Source: Nitrosomonas sp.
GTDB taxonomy: Bacteria; Pseudomonadota; Gammaproteobacteria; Burkholderiales; Nitrosomonadaceae
Direction: 5' to 3'
Assembly: GCF_022842015.1 (NCBI RefSeq)
Contig: NZ_JALHQJ010000026.1
Span: 1-39,855, forward strand
DNA: 39,855 nt
Made by a program: the position numbers and the translations under genes. This document shows, in pieces, positions 1 to 9,371 of the stretch (position 1 is its first letter; every line of letters starts with the position of its first letter). The notes under the pieces are model-generated. The model was not told the DNA's origin and made no database searches. It saw only the letters and a list, made by a program, of their open reading frames with translations.

Positions 1-1002
1 ACCTTTACTGCGGTCACGGGGTTAACCAGTGCGGATAGCGTGGATGGGGGAACAGGCACGGATACGGTTGCCTTGACGGGTAACACAGCTTTCACGGCAA
101 CCAATGATTTTAATAATGTTCAGAATATTGAGGCCATTACAGTAGGCAACACCAACACAGCAATTACAATAACTACGCAGGATACCCTGGTTGCAGCGGG
201 AGCCACCCTGACGCTTACGACTGCCGCCAATTCGGGAGTGCTGACGTTTAATGGCAGCGCAGATACTGATAGCGCGTTCTCGATCACAGGTGGAACGGGC
301 AATGACAGCATAACGGGTGGCGCGGGTAATGACACACTGGCCGGTGGAACCGGCAACGATACGTTAGTCGGCGAGGGAGGCAACGACACCATTACTACTG
401 GTGCCGGCACAGATAGTATTACTGGCGGCGCAGGTGCTGACACGATTACACTGGGTAGCAGCGCCAATGACAATACCCGACAAACGGTAATTTATACTTC
501 GGCTTCTGATGGTGCCGCAGCAGGTGCGAACAGTGGGGCCGATACACTCACCCAATTTGACGCTAATGCTAATACTGCTGCAGATGATTTAATTAAAATC
601 ACTGGTACTTTTAAAACATCACTTGATAATGATAGCGATAGCATTCTGGATTATTCGGTAAGCAACGGTACTGATTTAGGAAACCAAGCCATCATCGGTG
701 GCGCTAATCAAGAAGCTACTGTATTGCTCGATGCAGAGCTAGAAGTTGTATTGGCCGACTTCACTGCAGCCGGACTGGCCAACCTGATTGCCGAGCTGGG
801 AGAAGAAATCGACTTTACTGCGATAGCAACTGGAGAGGAACATCTATTCATCATGAATTTTTCCACCACACAAGCTGCACTGGTGAACTATACCGCAGGA
901 TCTGGAGGAGACGACGTAATTGTAGCATCGGATATCCAGATTTTGGGTATCGTGACGCATAATGATGGCTCAGGACTGGTAGCAAGCAACCTAACATTTT
1001 AG
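1..1002 (+). CDS. RTX-type calcium-binding protein, C-terminal part (5' end outside window)
   Basis: The reading frame is open from base 1, so this is the C-terminal part of a longer protein; the GTG at 40 is not a true start. The visible part is rich in Thr, Asn, Gly, Ala and Asp. It carries a run of GGxGNDxx nonapeptides (bases 289-457), the calcium-binding beta-roll signature of RTX proteins. A mixed acidic/hydrophobic C-terminal region of about 180 residues ends in the hydrophobic residues NLTF. Cysteine is absent. Such proteins normally leave the cell by a type I secretion system and fold on binding external calcium, as S-layer-like proteins, adhesins or enzymes. The N-terminal domain is not visible, so the function cannot be stated. 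No secretion genes are in the window. Confidence 0.85.
   Translation, partial: TFTAVTGLTSADSVDGGTGTDTVALTGNTAFTATNDFNNVQNIEAITVGNTNTAITITTQDTLVAAGATLTLTTAANSGVLTFNGSADTDSAFSITGGTGNDSITGGAGNDTLAGGTGNDTLVGEGGNDTITTGAGTDSITGGAGADTITLGSSANDNTRQTVIYTSASDGAAAGANSGADTLTQFDANANTAADDLIKITGTFKTSLDNDSDSILDYSVSNGTDLGNQAIIGGANQEATVLLDAELEVVLADFTAAGLANLIAELGEEIDFTAIATGEEHLFIMNFSTTQAALVNYTAGSGGDDVIVASDIQILGIVTHNDGSGLVASNLTF
289..457 (+). repeat. RTX nonapeptide repeats (GGxGxD)
   Basis: About six imperfect 27-base units encode GGTGNDSIT, GGAGNDTLA, GGTGNDTLV, a degenerate GEGGNDTIT, a degenerate TGAGTDSIT and GGAGADTIT. These form a parallel beta-roll with calcium bound between turns in the RTX family. Confidence 0.85.
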
Positions 1003-1103
1003 GAAATAGAACTCGTCCCAAGCTTTGATAAGCACGGTTGTTCTCGTTTAACAAGCAAGTACTTATTACTCAGCGTATTGAACGATCGCAACATTGCATG
1101 AAT

Positions 1104-1153
1104 AATGATGGATAGTGCATGCTTGCGCTCTGGATAGTTTAAAATCCATCATT
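1104..1153. repeat. Inverted repeat, 10-bp arms
   Basis: AATGATGGAT (1104-1113) and ATCCATCATT (1144-1153) are perfect inverted copies around a 30-base loop, in the gap between the RTX gene and the pseudouridine synthase. It could be a weak terminator of the first gene or a structure in the leader of the second. There is no clear U-tract. Confidence 0.4.
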
Positions 1154-1210
1154 GTACGTTACATCAAATGGTCAATTATTAGCCAGCACATTTTCCGGAT
1201 TTAGACACAC

Positions 1211-2062
1211 ATGAAAGCAAACAGGCCAATCAGGCCAGCCAAGAAAAAAGTATCTATCGTAAACAATGAAGCGGCAGAACGATCTCCCGTTCCTTCCAGT
1301 ATACCGGTAGCGCCCGTTTCCAATACACCGGCAACCACTTTCAAGCTGCAAAAACTACTGGCACAGAAGGGATTAGGCTCACGGCGAGAAATGGAAACAC
1401 TGATTGCTTCCGGACAAGTCAAACTAAACAGTCAAACAGCTGTGATCGGAGACCGTGCCGGCCCGGGCGACGTGATTCGTATCGGTAGACGCACAATTCG
1501 CGTTCATGTGGAAGAAGAGCTACCTAAAGTGCTGCTCTATCACAAACCTGAAGGTGAAATTGTCAGCCGTAATGATCCGCAAGACCGCCCTTCCGTTTTC
1601 GACAAACTGCCGTATTTACGATCTTCCAAATGGATCGCTATTGGCCGCCTGGATTTCAATACCAGTGGCCTGCTGATTTTCACCAATGATGGCGCATTAG
1701 CCAATCGCATGATGCATCCGCGATTTGAAATGGAGCGAGAATATGCAGTGCGGATACTAGGTGAACTCACCGAGGAGCAAATGAAACAACTGACCACCGG
1801 CGTAATGCTAGAAGACGGTGAGGCGGCGTTCACTTATCTGGCTGATCAAGGTGGAGAAGGGGCTAATCACTGGTACCGTGTGATTCTGAAAGAAGGTAAA
1901 AATCGCGAAGTGCGGCGCATGTTTGAAGCCATAGGATTGACGGTAAGCCGCCTAATGCGTGTACGTTTCGGCCCAATCAATCTGCCACCCAGGATCAAGC
2001 GCGGACAATGGTTGGAGTTAGATGAGAAAGAATCTCGGCGATTGTTGAATTTGATTAAATAA
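1211..2062 (+). CDS. rluB: 23S rRNA pseudouridine synthase, RluB/RsuA family
   Basis: The 283-residue protein has a basic, low-complexity N-terminal extension (about 1-42). An S4 RNA-binding domain follows (about 43-100, with KLLAQKGLGSRRE). The catalytic domain carries GRLDFNTSGLLIFTND with the nucleophilic Asp148. This family converts a specific uridine of rRNA to pseudouridine; RluB acts on 23S rRNA position 2605 in E. coli. The motif KNREVRRMFEAIGLTVSRLMR near the C-terminus fits RluB rather than RluE. The start ATG follows the long gap after the RTX gene. It is convergent with chrA, 16 bases away. RluB versus RsuA/RluF is judged from the motifs only. Confidence 0.88.
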   Translation: MKANRPIRPAKKKVSIVNNEAAERSPVPSSIPVAPVSNTPATTFKLQKLLAQKGLGSRREMETLIASGQVKLNSQTAVIGDRAGPGDVIRIGRRTIRVHVEEELPKVLLYHKPEGEIVSRNDPQDRPSVFDKLPYLRSSKWIAIGRLDFNTSGLLIFTNDGALANRMMHPRFEMEREYAVRILGELTEEQMKQLTTGVMLEDGEAAFTYLADQGGEGANHWYRVILKEGKNREVRRMFEAIGLTVSRLMRVRFGPINLPPRIKRGQWLELDEKESRRLLNLIK

Positions 2063-2078
2063 CGACTCAACTCATTGA

Positions 2079-3437
2079 CTAGAAATAACCGAGCAGTAAG
2101 GTATAACTCAATCCAGCAGCAGCACAAAAACTGATGACCGTTACAATCCCTGTTTTATATTTGAACAAAGCGATATAGGCAGCAATTCCAATCAAAGCCG
2201 AAAACCATTCAAATGCAGCATCAAAGCCATCTGGCCACAACACGTGGTAGGCAAAGAAAACTGACAAATTAACAATGACTCCAACTACAGCAGCGGTAAT
2301 CCCAGTTAAGGGCGCAGTAAATTTAATGTCATGCCGGGTAGCTTCAACAGTGGGCCCTCCCAACAAAATAAAAAGAAAAGATGGCAAGAATGTAAACAAG
2401 GTAGCAATGCTAGCCCCGGCAACACCGGCTAGAAAAAGCATGTCTGGACCAAAAATTGCTTTGCTCCAACCACCCACAAAACCGACAAAAGCGACAATCA
2501 TAATCAGCGGACCCGGCGTAGTTTCACCCAATGCCAAGCCATCGATCATTTGCACTGCATTTAACCACATGTACTGCTCTACCCCACCTTGATACACATA
2601 CGGCAGAACGGCATAAGCCCCGCCAAATGTCATTAACGCCGCTTTGGTGAAAAACCAGCCCATTTGCGTCAATGTGCCAGCCCAGCCATACTGCATGGCA
2701 AGCATAATCATCACACCACACCAAATTAACAACCCGATGACAACAAATGTAATAAACCGGCTCCACTGAAAGCGGGCATGCTCTGGAATCGGTGTATTAT
2801 CATCAATTAAAGCGGGACCGTAACTATCTTTTGCTTTCACATGATGACTTCCGGTGCGAAATTTATCCGGCATATAATGAGAACCGATATAGCCGATCAA
2901 ACCCGCCATCAACACAATGTACGGAAAGGGTAAATTGAATACAAAGATGGCAATGAATGCTGCAACCGAAATAGCGCGCAATAGGTTGTTCTGCAAAGCC
3001 CGAGAACCAATACGGTAAGCTGCAAAGAGCACAATAGCTGTTACCGCGGGTTTTATACCGTATAAAATACCTGCAATCGCAGGCACTTCGCTATAAATCA
3101 GATAGATCCAAGTTAAAGCCACCAGAATAAAAAAAGAAGGCAACACAAAAAGCATACCCGCCACTATGCCTCCCCAAGTACCATGCATCAACCAACCAAT
3201 ATACGTCGCCAGTTGCTGAGCCTCCGGGCCCGGTAGTACCATCGTATAATTGAGTGCATGCAGAAATCGCTGCTCGGAAATCCAGCGTCGTCTTTCGACT
3301 AATTCCTGATGCATCATACTAATCTGTCCCGCTGGTCCGCCAAAACTAATGAAACCAAGTTTCAACCAGTAAATAAAAGCTTCCATGAAAGATACCGGAT
3401 CAGGTCGGCTTTTATTTTGATGTGTTACCTCTGACAT
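2079..3437 (-). CDS. chrA: Chromate transporter ChrA, long two-domain form
   Basis: The 452-residue, very hydrophobic inner-membrane protein has two homologous halves typical of long-chain CHR proteins. The first contains FISFGGPAGQISMMH followed by LPGPEAQQLATYIGW; the second contains TFGGAYAVLPY and LGETTPGPLIMI. A hydrophilic linker of about 40 residues lies between the halves. The family exports chromate using the proton gradient, and many homologues give chromate resistance. It lies 41 bases downstream of the aminopeptidase on the same strand, so the two may be cotranscribed. No chrB-type regulator is adjacent. Real substrate specificity is an inference from the family. Confidence 0.92.
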   Translation of the reverse strand: MSEVTHQNKSRPDPVSFMEAFIYWLKLGFISFGGPAGQISMMHQELVERRRWISEQRFLHALNYTMVLPGPEAQQLATYIGWLMHGTWGGIVAGMLFVLPSFFILVALTWIYLIYSEVPAIAGILYGIKPAVTAIVLFAAYRIGSRALQNNLLRAISVAAFIAIFVFNLPFPYIVLMAGLIGYIGSHYMPDKFRTGSHHVKAKDSYGPALIDDNTPIPEHARFQWSRFITFVVIGLLIWCGVMIMLAMQYGWAGTLTQMGWFFTKAALMTFGGAYAVLPYVYQGGVEQYMWLNAVQMIDGLALGETTPGPLIMIVAFVGFVGGWSKAIFGPDMLFLAGVAGASIATLFTFLPSFLFILLGGPTVEATRHDIKFTAPLTGITAAVVGVIVNLSVFFAYHVLWPDGFDAAFEWFSALIGIAAYIALFKYKTGIVTVISFCAAAGLSYTLLLGYF

Positions 3438-3478
3438 GTATTTGTCACTCTATGGATTTTTTAGTGGCGAGTTGAAAG

Positions 3479-4570
3479 TTATCTTTCGACGACATTCCAT
3501 TGCTGATTATCTTCGGCAGCTTGTTGTAGGACTGAATTCCGCTCATGCTTCGGCAATTTGCTGATTTTTATCACTGCATCGAAGAAACGCTGCATATCCT
3601 GGTCATGTTGTTTGAGTATTCCCTGAAATGCCGGCAACAACTGGGTATAAATAGAAACAGTCGCCAATAATGCATTATTCAAAGTTTGTCCAAACCAACG
3701 ATCATAACTGCTAAACTCGCTCTTCTCGGCTTTCAAGCGCAAGAATTCATCACGTAATTCATCAAAAATACGCGCTTTACTAACGCGTTTCTCGGAGTCG
3801 CTGATATTCGAATGGAAAAGCACTTGCAGTCTTTTCCGATGCTTGAATATCAAGCTGGTAAAAATCGTTTCCCTTTCTTGTCGAGCGCTTAATGCCGTTT
3901 GTTCGAATGCCGTGCCGTTGTTTTCAAACCATCGCTTTACACCTTCATGCTCGACTGCAGTGGCAAAAGATTCATTAAAAGCAGTATCCCCCGACACATA
4001 AGTAATTTGGTGCGCCAATTCATGAAAAATCAGCCGAGCAAGATCTACTTCGGAGTAACCAATAAAAGTATTCAACACCGGGTCACTAAACCAACCCAGC
4101 GTGGAATAGGCACGAATTCCACCGACATGAACATCATAACCTTCCTGCCGGAGCTCTTCTGCATAGTGCTCAGCTTTTGCCTGCGAGAAAAACCCACGAT
4201 AATTGACGCAACCAACCTGCACAAAGCACCATTCTTTGAGTTTAAGCGAAAGCTCAGGAGAAGCGAACACATTCCACACCACAAAAGGACGCTCTAAATC
4301 TGCATAACGGGTATAGCTCAAGTTATCCGGCAATTTCAGCTCCCGACTTGCAAATTCACGCAACTGCATAACCTTAGTCAATGAATCTTTTAATTTTGGA
4401 TCAATATCCGGGTTTGCAATCACTGTGCTGATCGGCTGCGCACGGTGTATTACCTTAAAATGCCCATCGACAGCTTGCGCATAATAAGAAAGATTAGCGC
4501 AAGCGCTGAGCCAGCCAAGCTGGGTCACAGCGATAAAAATCTTTAAGGTATAAGAAATTCGTGACATCAC
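3479..4570 (-). CDS. Predicted zinc aminopeptidase, lipoprotein (COG4324 type)
   Basis: The 363-residue protein begins with a short signal peptide ending in the lipobox LSAC (lipidated Cys24), so it should be anchored to a membrane facing the periplasm. The zinc-metallopeptidase motif HELAH (His183, Glu184, His187) is followed by NESFATAVEHEG, where Glu200 is a likely third ligand. This matches the family annotated as predicted aminopeptidase. The middle is rich in charged helices. It is separated by 233 bases from the start-distal end of thrC and by 41 bases from chrA downstream. Substrate is unknown. Confidence 0.82.
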   Translation of the reverse strand: MMSRISYTLKIFIAVTQLGWLSACANLSYYAQAVDGHFKVIHRAQPISTVIANPDIDPKLKDSLTKVMQLREFASRELKLPDNLSYTRYADLERPFVVWNVFASPELSLKLKEWCFVQVGCVNYRGFFSQAKAEHYAEELRQEGYDVHVGGIRAYSTLGWFSDPVLNTFIGYSEVDLARLIFHELAHQITYVSGDTAFNESFATAVEHEGVKRWFENNGTAFEQTALSARQERETIFTSLIFKHRKRLQVLFHSNISDSEKRVSKARIFDELRDEFLRLKAEKSEFSSYDRWFGQTLNNALLATVSIYTQLLPAFQGILKQHDQDMQRFFDAVIKISKLPKHERNSVLQQAAEDNQQWNVVER

Positions 4571-4803
4571 TTTGGTCGATAAAGTAATAGTCTCTCAGAA
4601 ATAGAAGTTAACTTTGATAACTTAAAACGTTAGAACTACTCTTGTTGTTTACAAGCGAAAGAAAAAATTTGAGTTTGCGGCATAACCTATATCATCAGAA
4701 GCTAAAGTGGTTGCAGCTTCGCCAATTCCGTATAAGGCAAATGCCAAGCGAGCATAGATTGTGAGTAACTATTTACGTTATTACTTTCCAGAGGAAGAAC
4801 AGT

Positions 4804-6222
4804 CTACGCAGAGAGCTTACATTGCTCGTCAATATAATCCTTAATCGCTTGCGCATCGACATCTTTAACCACATACTGCTGCGGAAGATTCTCTAAATTA
4901 TCGAAACCGGCCGGGCGTTCTGGTTCACGGCCAATGGCTTCCGCGATGCTTTCAGAAAATTTAGCTGGCAATGCTGTTTCCAGGCAAATGAGTGGCACGC
5001 CCGATTCTTGATGCGCTTGCCCTACTTTTAGGCCATCCGCAGTGTGCGTATCAACCAGTACATGATAACGTTTATAGATATCTCGAATGGTTGCGATCCG
5101 CGCGGCATGGTTGCTGCTGCCGGATACGAAACCAAAATCCTTGATTGCTGCAAATAATGGCGTGGTTGATAGATCAAAGGCATTACCTTTTTCAACGGCT
5201 GACCATAATTCAGCCACCTGCTCTGCATTTCTGCCAGTCAGATCGAAAATAAAACGCTCAAAGTTGGAGGCCTTGGATATATCCATCGAAGGACTACTGG
5301 TATGCTGAGTTTCTGTGGTAGTGCGCGGACGATACACACCGGTTCGGAAAAATTCGTCAAGCACATCGTTTTCATTCGTTGCCAGAATCAAATGCTTAAT
5401 GGGGAGGCCCATCATACGCGCCACATGCCCGGCGCAGATATTGCCAAAATTTCCGGATGGCACGGCAAACGAAACCTGTTCGTCATTATTGCTAGTCGCA
5501 GCAAAATAGCCTTTGAAGTAATAAACGACTTGCGCTACAATGCGCGCCCAGTTGATCGAATTGACTGTACCTATGCGGTGCGCTTGCTTGAAGGCATGAT
5601 CATTGCTGACCGCCTTGACGATATCCTGACAGTCATCGAACACACCACGAATGGCAATATTGAAAATATTCTTATCTTGCAGCGAAAACATTTGTGCGGT
5701 TTGAAAGCGACTCATTTTTCCCTGCGGAGATAACATGAAAACCCGAATTCCGTGCTTACCACGCATGGCATATTCGGCACTGGAACCAGTATCACCGGAT
5801 GTTGCGCCAAGAATATTTAATTCGTCGCCGGTTTTGTCCAATTGATATTGAAACAAATTACCGAGCAACTGCATTGCGATGTCCTTGAATGCCAAAGTCG
5901 GACCATTGGATAACCCTAGTATATGCAAGCCGGGCTCCAAGGTTTTTAGCGGTGTGATATCGGCGCTGCCAAAAGCTTCGGCAGTATAGGTTTGATTGAT
6001 CAGATTGCGCAGATCGTCAGCCGGAATATCGTCAATAAAGCGTGACAGAACTTCGAACGCAAGCGCCGGATAACTCAAACTTCTCCAGACTTCCAATTGC
6101 GTCGTTGTGATTTTGGGATAGGCTGCCGGCATCGCCAACCCACCATCCGGCGACAAACCGCTCAAAAGAATTTCAGAAAAAGATTTAGGTGGCATTCCAC
6201 CACGGGTAGAAATATATTGCAT
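4804..6222 (-). CDS. thrC: Threonine synthase
   Basis: The 472-residue PLP enzyme converts O-phosphohomoserine to threonine. The N-terminus MQYISTRGG and the PLP lysine in GPTLAFKD (Lys113) are typical of the long, ThrC2-like class. The PLP phosphate-binding motif GATSGDTGSSAEYAM follows. Length is normal for this class. It lies 76 bases downstream of hom on the same strand, as the last step of the homoserine branch. The start ATG at 6222 is well placed for the family N-terminus. Confidence 0.96.
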   Translation of the reverse strand: MQYISTRGGMPPKSFSEILLSGLSPDGGLAMPAAYPKITTTQLEVWRSLSYPALAFEVLSRFIDDIPADDLRNLINQTYTAEAFGSADITPLKTLEPGLHILGLSNGPTLAFKDIAMQLLGNLFQYQLDKTGDELNILGATSGDTGSSAEYAMRGKHGIRVFMLSPQGKMSRFQTAQMFSLQDKNIFNIAIRGVFDDCQDIVKAVSNDHAFKQAHRIGTVNSINWARIVAQVVYYFKGYFAATSNNDEQVSFAVPSGNFGNICAGHVARMMGLPIKHLILATNENDVLDEFFRTGVYRPRTTTETQHTSSPSMDISKASNFERFIFDLTGRNAEQVAELWSAVEKGNAFDLSTTPLFAAIKDFGFVSGSSNHAARIATIRDIYKRYHVLVDTHTADGLKVGQAHQESGVPLICLETALPAKFSESIAEAIGREPERPAGFDNLENLPQQYVVKDVDAQAIKDYIDEQCKLSA

Positions 6223-6298
6223 GCTTGATTTTAGTTAGTTTTAAGTAACCGTCTTGTGTCCTGCTTACAAAACGCAGCGATAACCAGTATTCACAGCT

Positions 6299-7612
6299 TT
6301 AATTGTTTAATTCTTCGATGCGAACACGGATCACCTTGCTCGTCACAACGGATAATGATTCAATGTGCGCAATTGCCGCATTGATATTCTTTTCAGCCGT
6401 CAAATGCGTCAACATGATAATGCCGACTTTGTCGGAGTCACTGCTGGCTTCTTTCTGGATCATGGCGCTGATAGAAATATTATTCTCTGCCACGATGCGT
6501 GTAATTTCAGCCATCACGCCCGGTTTATCAATCACTTGCAAGCGCAGATAATACGAAGTTTCGACTTCTTCCATCGGAATAATCGGCGTATCGGATAATG
6601 AATCCGGCTGGAATGATAAAGTTGGAACGCGATGCATCGGATCAGCGGTTTGCATGCGTGTCACATCGACCAAATCCGCAATTACCGAACTGGCGGTTGG
6701 TTCAGCTCCTGCTCCAGCACCATAATAAAGCGTCGCACCAACCGCATCACCGTTAACGACAACTGCATTCATCACGCCTTCGACGTTAGCGATTAAACGC
6801 CGCATTGGAATTAATGTGGGATGCACACGCAGTTCAATCCCTTTTGCCACACGTTTGGTAATCCCCAGCAGTTTGATCCGATAACCGAGCTCTTCGGCAT
6901 AGCGGATATCCTCGCCGGTTAGTTTGGTTATTCCTTCGGTATATACTTTGCTGAATTGCACCGGTATACCAAATGCAATCGCCGACATCAAAGTGATTTT
7001 GTGCGCAGCATCAATGCCCTCAATATCATAGGTAGGATCGGCCTCGGCATAGCCGAGCTTTTGCGCCTGTGCCAGAACTTGCTCAAACGACAATCCCTTT
7101 TCGCGCATTTCAGACAAAATAAAATTTGCCGTGCCATTAATGATTCCGGCTATCCAGGTAATGCGATTGGCCGTCAACCCTTCACGCAGCGCTTTAATAA
7201 TCGGAATACCACCCGCCACTGCAGCCTCAAAGGCGACGATCACGCCTTTGGCGCGAGCCGCAGCAAAAATTTCGGTGCCGTGATTCGCCAGCAAAGCCTT
7301 ATTGGCTGTTACCACATGCTTGCCATTGGCGATTGCTTCCAGAATCAGATCCTTGGCAATAGTCTGGCCACCGATCAGTTCTACCACGATATCAATGTCA
7401 GGATTTTTAGTAATCTCATGCGCATCGGCAGTCACAGTCACACCAGAACCTGCCAAACTCCGGGCTTTATCCAGATCTTTGTCGGCTATCATCTTGACGA
7501 CAATTTCCCGGCCCGCACGGCGCGCGATCTCCTCCTGGTTACGTTTGAGAACAGTGTATGTGCCACCACCAACGGTGCCAATGCCTAATAAACCAATGTG
7601 AATGGGTTTCAT
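6299..7612 (-). CDS. hom: Homoserine dehydrogenase
   Basis: The 437-residue monofunctional enzyme reduces aspartate semialdehyde to homoserine, the branch point for threonine and methionine. The N-terminal NAD(P)-binding loop GIGTVGGGT lies at residues 8-16. The homoserine-binding region includes GIINGTANFILSEM and GYAEADPTYDIEGIDAAHK. A C-terminal ACT domain (about 350-437, ITRIVAENNISISAMIQKE) is the usual site of threonine feedback inhibition. It sits between alaA and thrC, all on the minus strand, with gaps of 84 and 76 bases. Confidence 0.97.
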   Translation of the reverse strand: MKPIHIGLLGIGTVGGGTYTVLKRNQEEIARRAGREIVVKMIADKDLDKARSLAGSGVTVTADAHEITKNPDIDIVVELIGGQTIAKDLILEAIANGKHVVTANKALLANHGTEIFAAARAKGVIVAFEAAVAGGIPIIKALREGLTANRITWIAGIINGTANFILSEMREKGLSFEQVLAQAQKLGYAEADPTYDIEGIDAAHKITLMSAIAFGIPVQFSKVYTEGITKLTGEDIRYAEELGYRIKLLGITKRVAKGIELRVHPTLIPMRRLIANVEGVMNAVVVNGDAVGATLYYGAGAGAEPTASSVIADLVDVTRMQTADPMHRVPTLSFQPDSLSDTPIIPMEEVETSYYLRLQVIDKPGVMAEITRIVAENNISISAMIQKEASSDSDKVGIIMLTHLTAEKNINAAIAHIESLSVVTSKVIRVRIEELNN

Positions 7613-7696
7613 AAATTCAAATAAAAAATAAACAATTAGATTGATGCGTGATTATAGGGATCAACTGACGAGAAATAAAGTCAAAGCACTTGATGA

Positions 7697-8923
7697 TTAA
7701 GTACCATGGCGCTTGCGGTAGTGTTGCAAAAAATGCGCAATGCGACCGCAAGCCTCAGTCAAATCATCCGCATTGGGCAAAAACACCACGCGGAAATGAT
7801 CTGGATTCATCCAGTTAAAACCTGTTCCCTGCACTATTAAAACCTTCTCTTCGAGCAAAAGCTCCAGTGCAAATTTTTGATCGTCTTCAATCGGATAAAT
7901 CTCGGGATCCAGGCGCGGAAACAAATACAACGCCGATTGTGGCTTAAAACAAGTTACGCCGGGAATATCGGTCAGCAATTTCCACGCCACATCGCGCTGG
8001 CGCATTAATCGGCCCGTAGGTAAAGTTAGGTCATAAATACTTTGATAACCCCCCAATGCGGTTTGAATCCCGAATTGCGACGGCACATTCGCGCACAATC
8101 GCATGGATGCCAGCATATTCAATCCTGCAATGTAATCTCGAGCATGACTTTTTTCGCCCGATACCACCGCCCAACCGGAACGGAAACCAGCCGCGCGGTA
8201 ATTTTTGGATAATCCGTTGAACGTCACAAACAAAACATCCTCCGCCAGTGACGCAATCGAGGTATGCGCTGCTTGTTCATACAATATCTTGTCGTAGATC
8301 TCATCCGCATAAATGATCAACTGATGCTGCCGAGCAATTTCGATGATCTCGAGCAGTAATTCATTCGTATAGAGTGCGCCGGTGGGATTATTGGGGTTGA
8401 TAATAACAATCGCACGTGTCTTGGATGTAATTTTGGCACGGATATCATCCAGGTTTGGCAACCAACCCGACTCTTCATCGCACAGATAATGTTTAGCTAT
8501 CCCACCTGAAAGCACGACCGCAGCAGTCCACAATGGATAGTCCGGCATCGGAATCAACACTTCATCGCCATTATCCAGTAACGCCTGCATCGTCAAAACA
8601 ACCAGTTCAGATACGCCATTGCCAATAAAGATATCATCCAACTGCACATTTTTAATCTGTTTTTCCTGCGTGTAATGCATGATCGCCTTACGCGCAGCAA
8701 ATAATCCTTTAGAGTCGCAATAACCGGAAGCCTCCGATAAATTACGAATCACATCCTGCAGAATTTCTTCGGGTACATCAAAACCAAACGTCGCTGGGTT
8801 ACCAATATTCAGTTTGATAATGTGATGGCCTTCTTCCTCCATTTGACGGGCGCGTTCAAGCACCGGTCCACGAATGTCATAACAAACATTCATCAGTTTT
8901 CTGGATTTTAGAATTGGGCGCAT
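7697..8923 (-). CDS. alaA: Alanine-type aminotransferase (AlaA/AlaT family)
   Basis: This is a class I PLP aminotransferase of 408 residues. I chose the ATG at 8923 because the protein then begins MRPILKSRKLMNVCYDIRGP, the usual N-terminus of AlaA/AlaT. The upstream GTG at 8971 would add 16 unusual residues. Motifs seen are NPNNPTGAL, the PLP-contacting YADEIYDKI and the lysine in FNGLSKNYRAAGFRSGW (Lys240). AlaA transfers amino groups between glutamate and pyruvate to make alanine. In betaproteobacteria this gene commonly precedes hom and thrC, as here. Exact substrate range is inferred. Confidence 0.9.
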   Translation of the reverse strand: MRPILKSRKLMNVCYDIRGPVLERARQMEEEGHHIIKLNIGNPATFGFDVPEEILQDVIRNLSEASGYCDSKGLFAARKAIMHYTQEKQIKNVQLDDIFIGNGVSELVVLTMQALLDNGDEVLIPMPDYPLWTAAVVLSGGIAKHYLCDEESGWLPNLDDIRAKITSKTRAIVIINPNNPTGALYTNELLLEIIEIARQHQLIIYADEIYDKILYEQAAHTSIASLAEDVLFVTFNGLSKNYRAAGFRSGWAVVSGEKSHARDYIAGLNMLASMRLCANVPSQFGIQTALGGYQSIYDLTLPTGRLMRQRDVAWKLLTDIPGVTCFKPQSALYLFPRLDPEIYPIEDDQKFALELLLEEKVLIVQGTGFNWMNPDHFRVVFLPNADDLTEACGRIAHFLQHYRKRHGT

Positions 8924-9371
8924 GGCAATAACAATGTTTTGGTTTTGCGAAGATCGAATTACAATCCCCACTTACTTAGATATACAAAAGTTATTTGAGT
9001 GAGACGAACGTAGCATTATATACGCTAAACGCGCCGCTATCCGGCAAACTTTCAGCAGAAAACTAAAGCCCATCATCGAAAATCACTGACTTAGCTGACG
9101 CTTGGAATAGGCAGTTGCCTCAAAAGTGTCAATAAATAAGCCAATCCTTCGGTCATTCTAAAGGATTGGCTTATTTATTGAGTCCTACACTGCGCTCTTA
9201 TTATTACAACACTCAGATTATGCTAACAGCCTTAATCCAAGGTATGGAAGACGATGATTAACGACGTAAGTGCGGCAATACTCAACTATGACAAGCCCAG
9301 TAGAAACATAATCACGGAATTAGTGTTCACACTGAACTTGTCACAAGTGATTGAAGCAAATTTTCGTATGC
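8924..9371. other. Intergenic stretch with a strong hairpin
   Basis: This 448-base gap lies between alaA and the CADD-type gene, both on the minus strand. No convincing reading frame or RNA gene is seen. The notable content is the 20-bp perfect hairpin at 9130-9180. The right-hand part is AT-rich with no clear signal. The promoter for alaA-hom-thrC should lie in its left half, but I cannot pick one with confidence. Confidence 0.6.
9130..9180. terminator. Long perfect hairpin, probable bidirectional terminator
   Basis: CAATAAATAAGCCAATCCTT (9130-9149) and its exact reverse complement (9161-9180) form a 20-bp stem with an 11-base loop. A GC-richer core near the loop is flanked by A/T arms, so the T-rich arm could act as a U-tract on either strand. 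Five more pairs (9125-9129 with 9187-9191) form across a 6-base bulge. It lies about 190 bases beyond the CADD-type gene and upstream of alaA, a sensible place to separate the two operons. Confidence 0.6.

Noticed and set aside
289-457. Short tandem repeats considered as a CRISPR array
   Set aside because: They are coding RTX nonapeptide repeats without constant repeat/spacer structure.
4688-4740. Inverted repeat GAAGCT-N11-AGCTTC upstream of the aminopeptidase
   Set aside because: Only 6-bp arms and no T-tract on either strand; not enough to call a terminator or operator.
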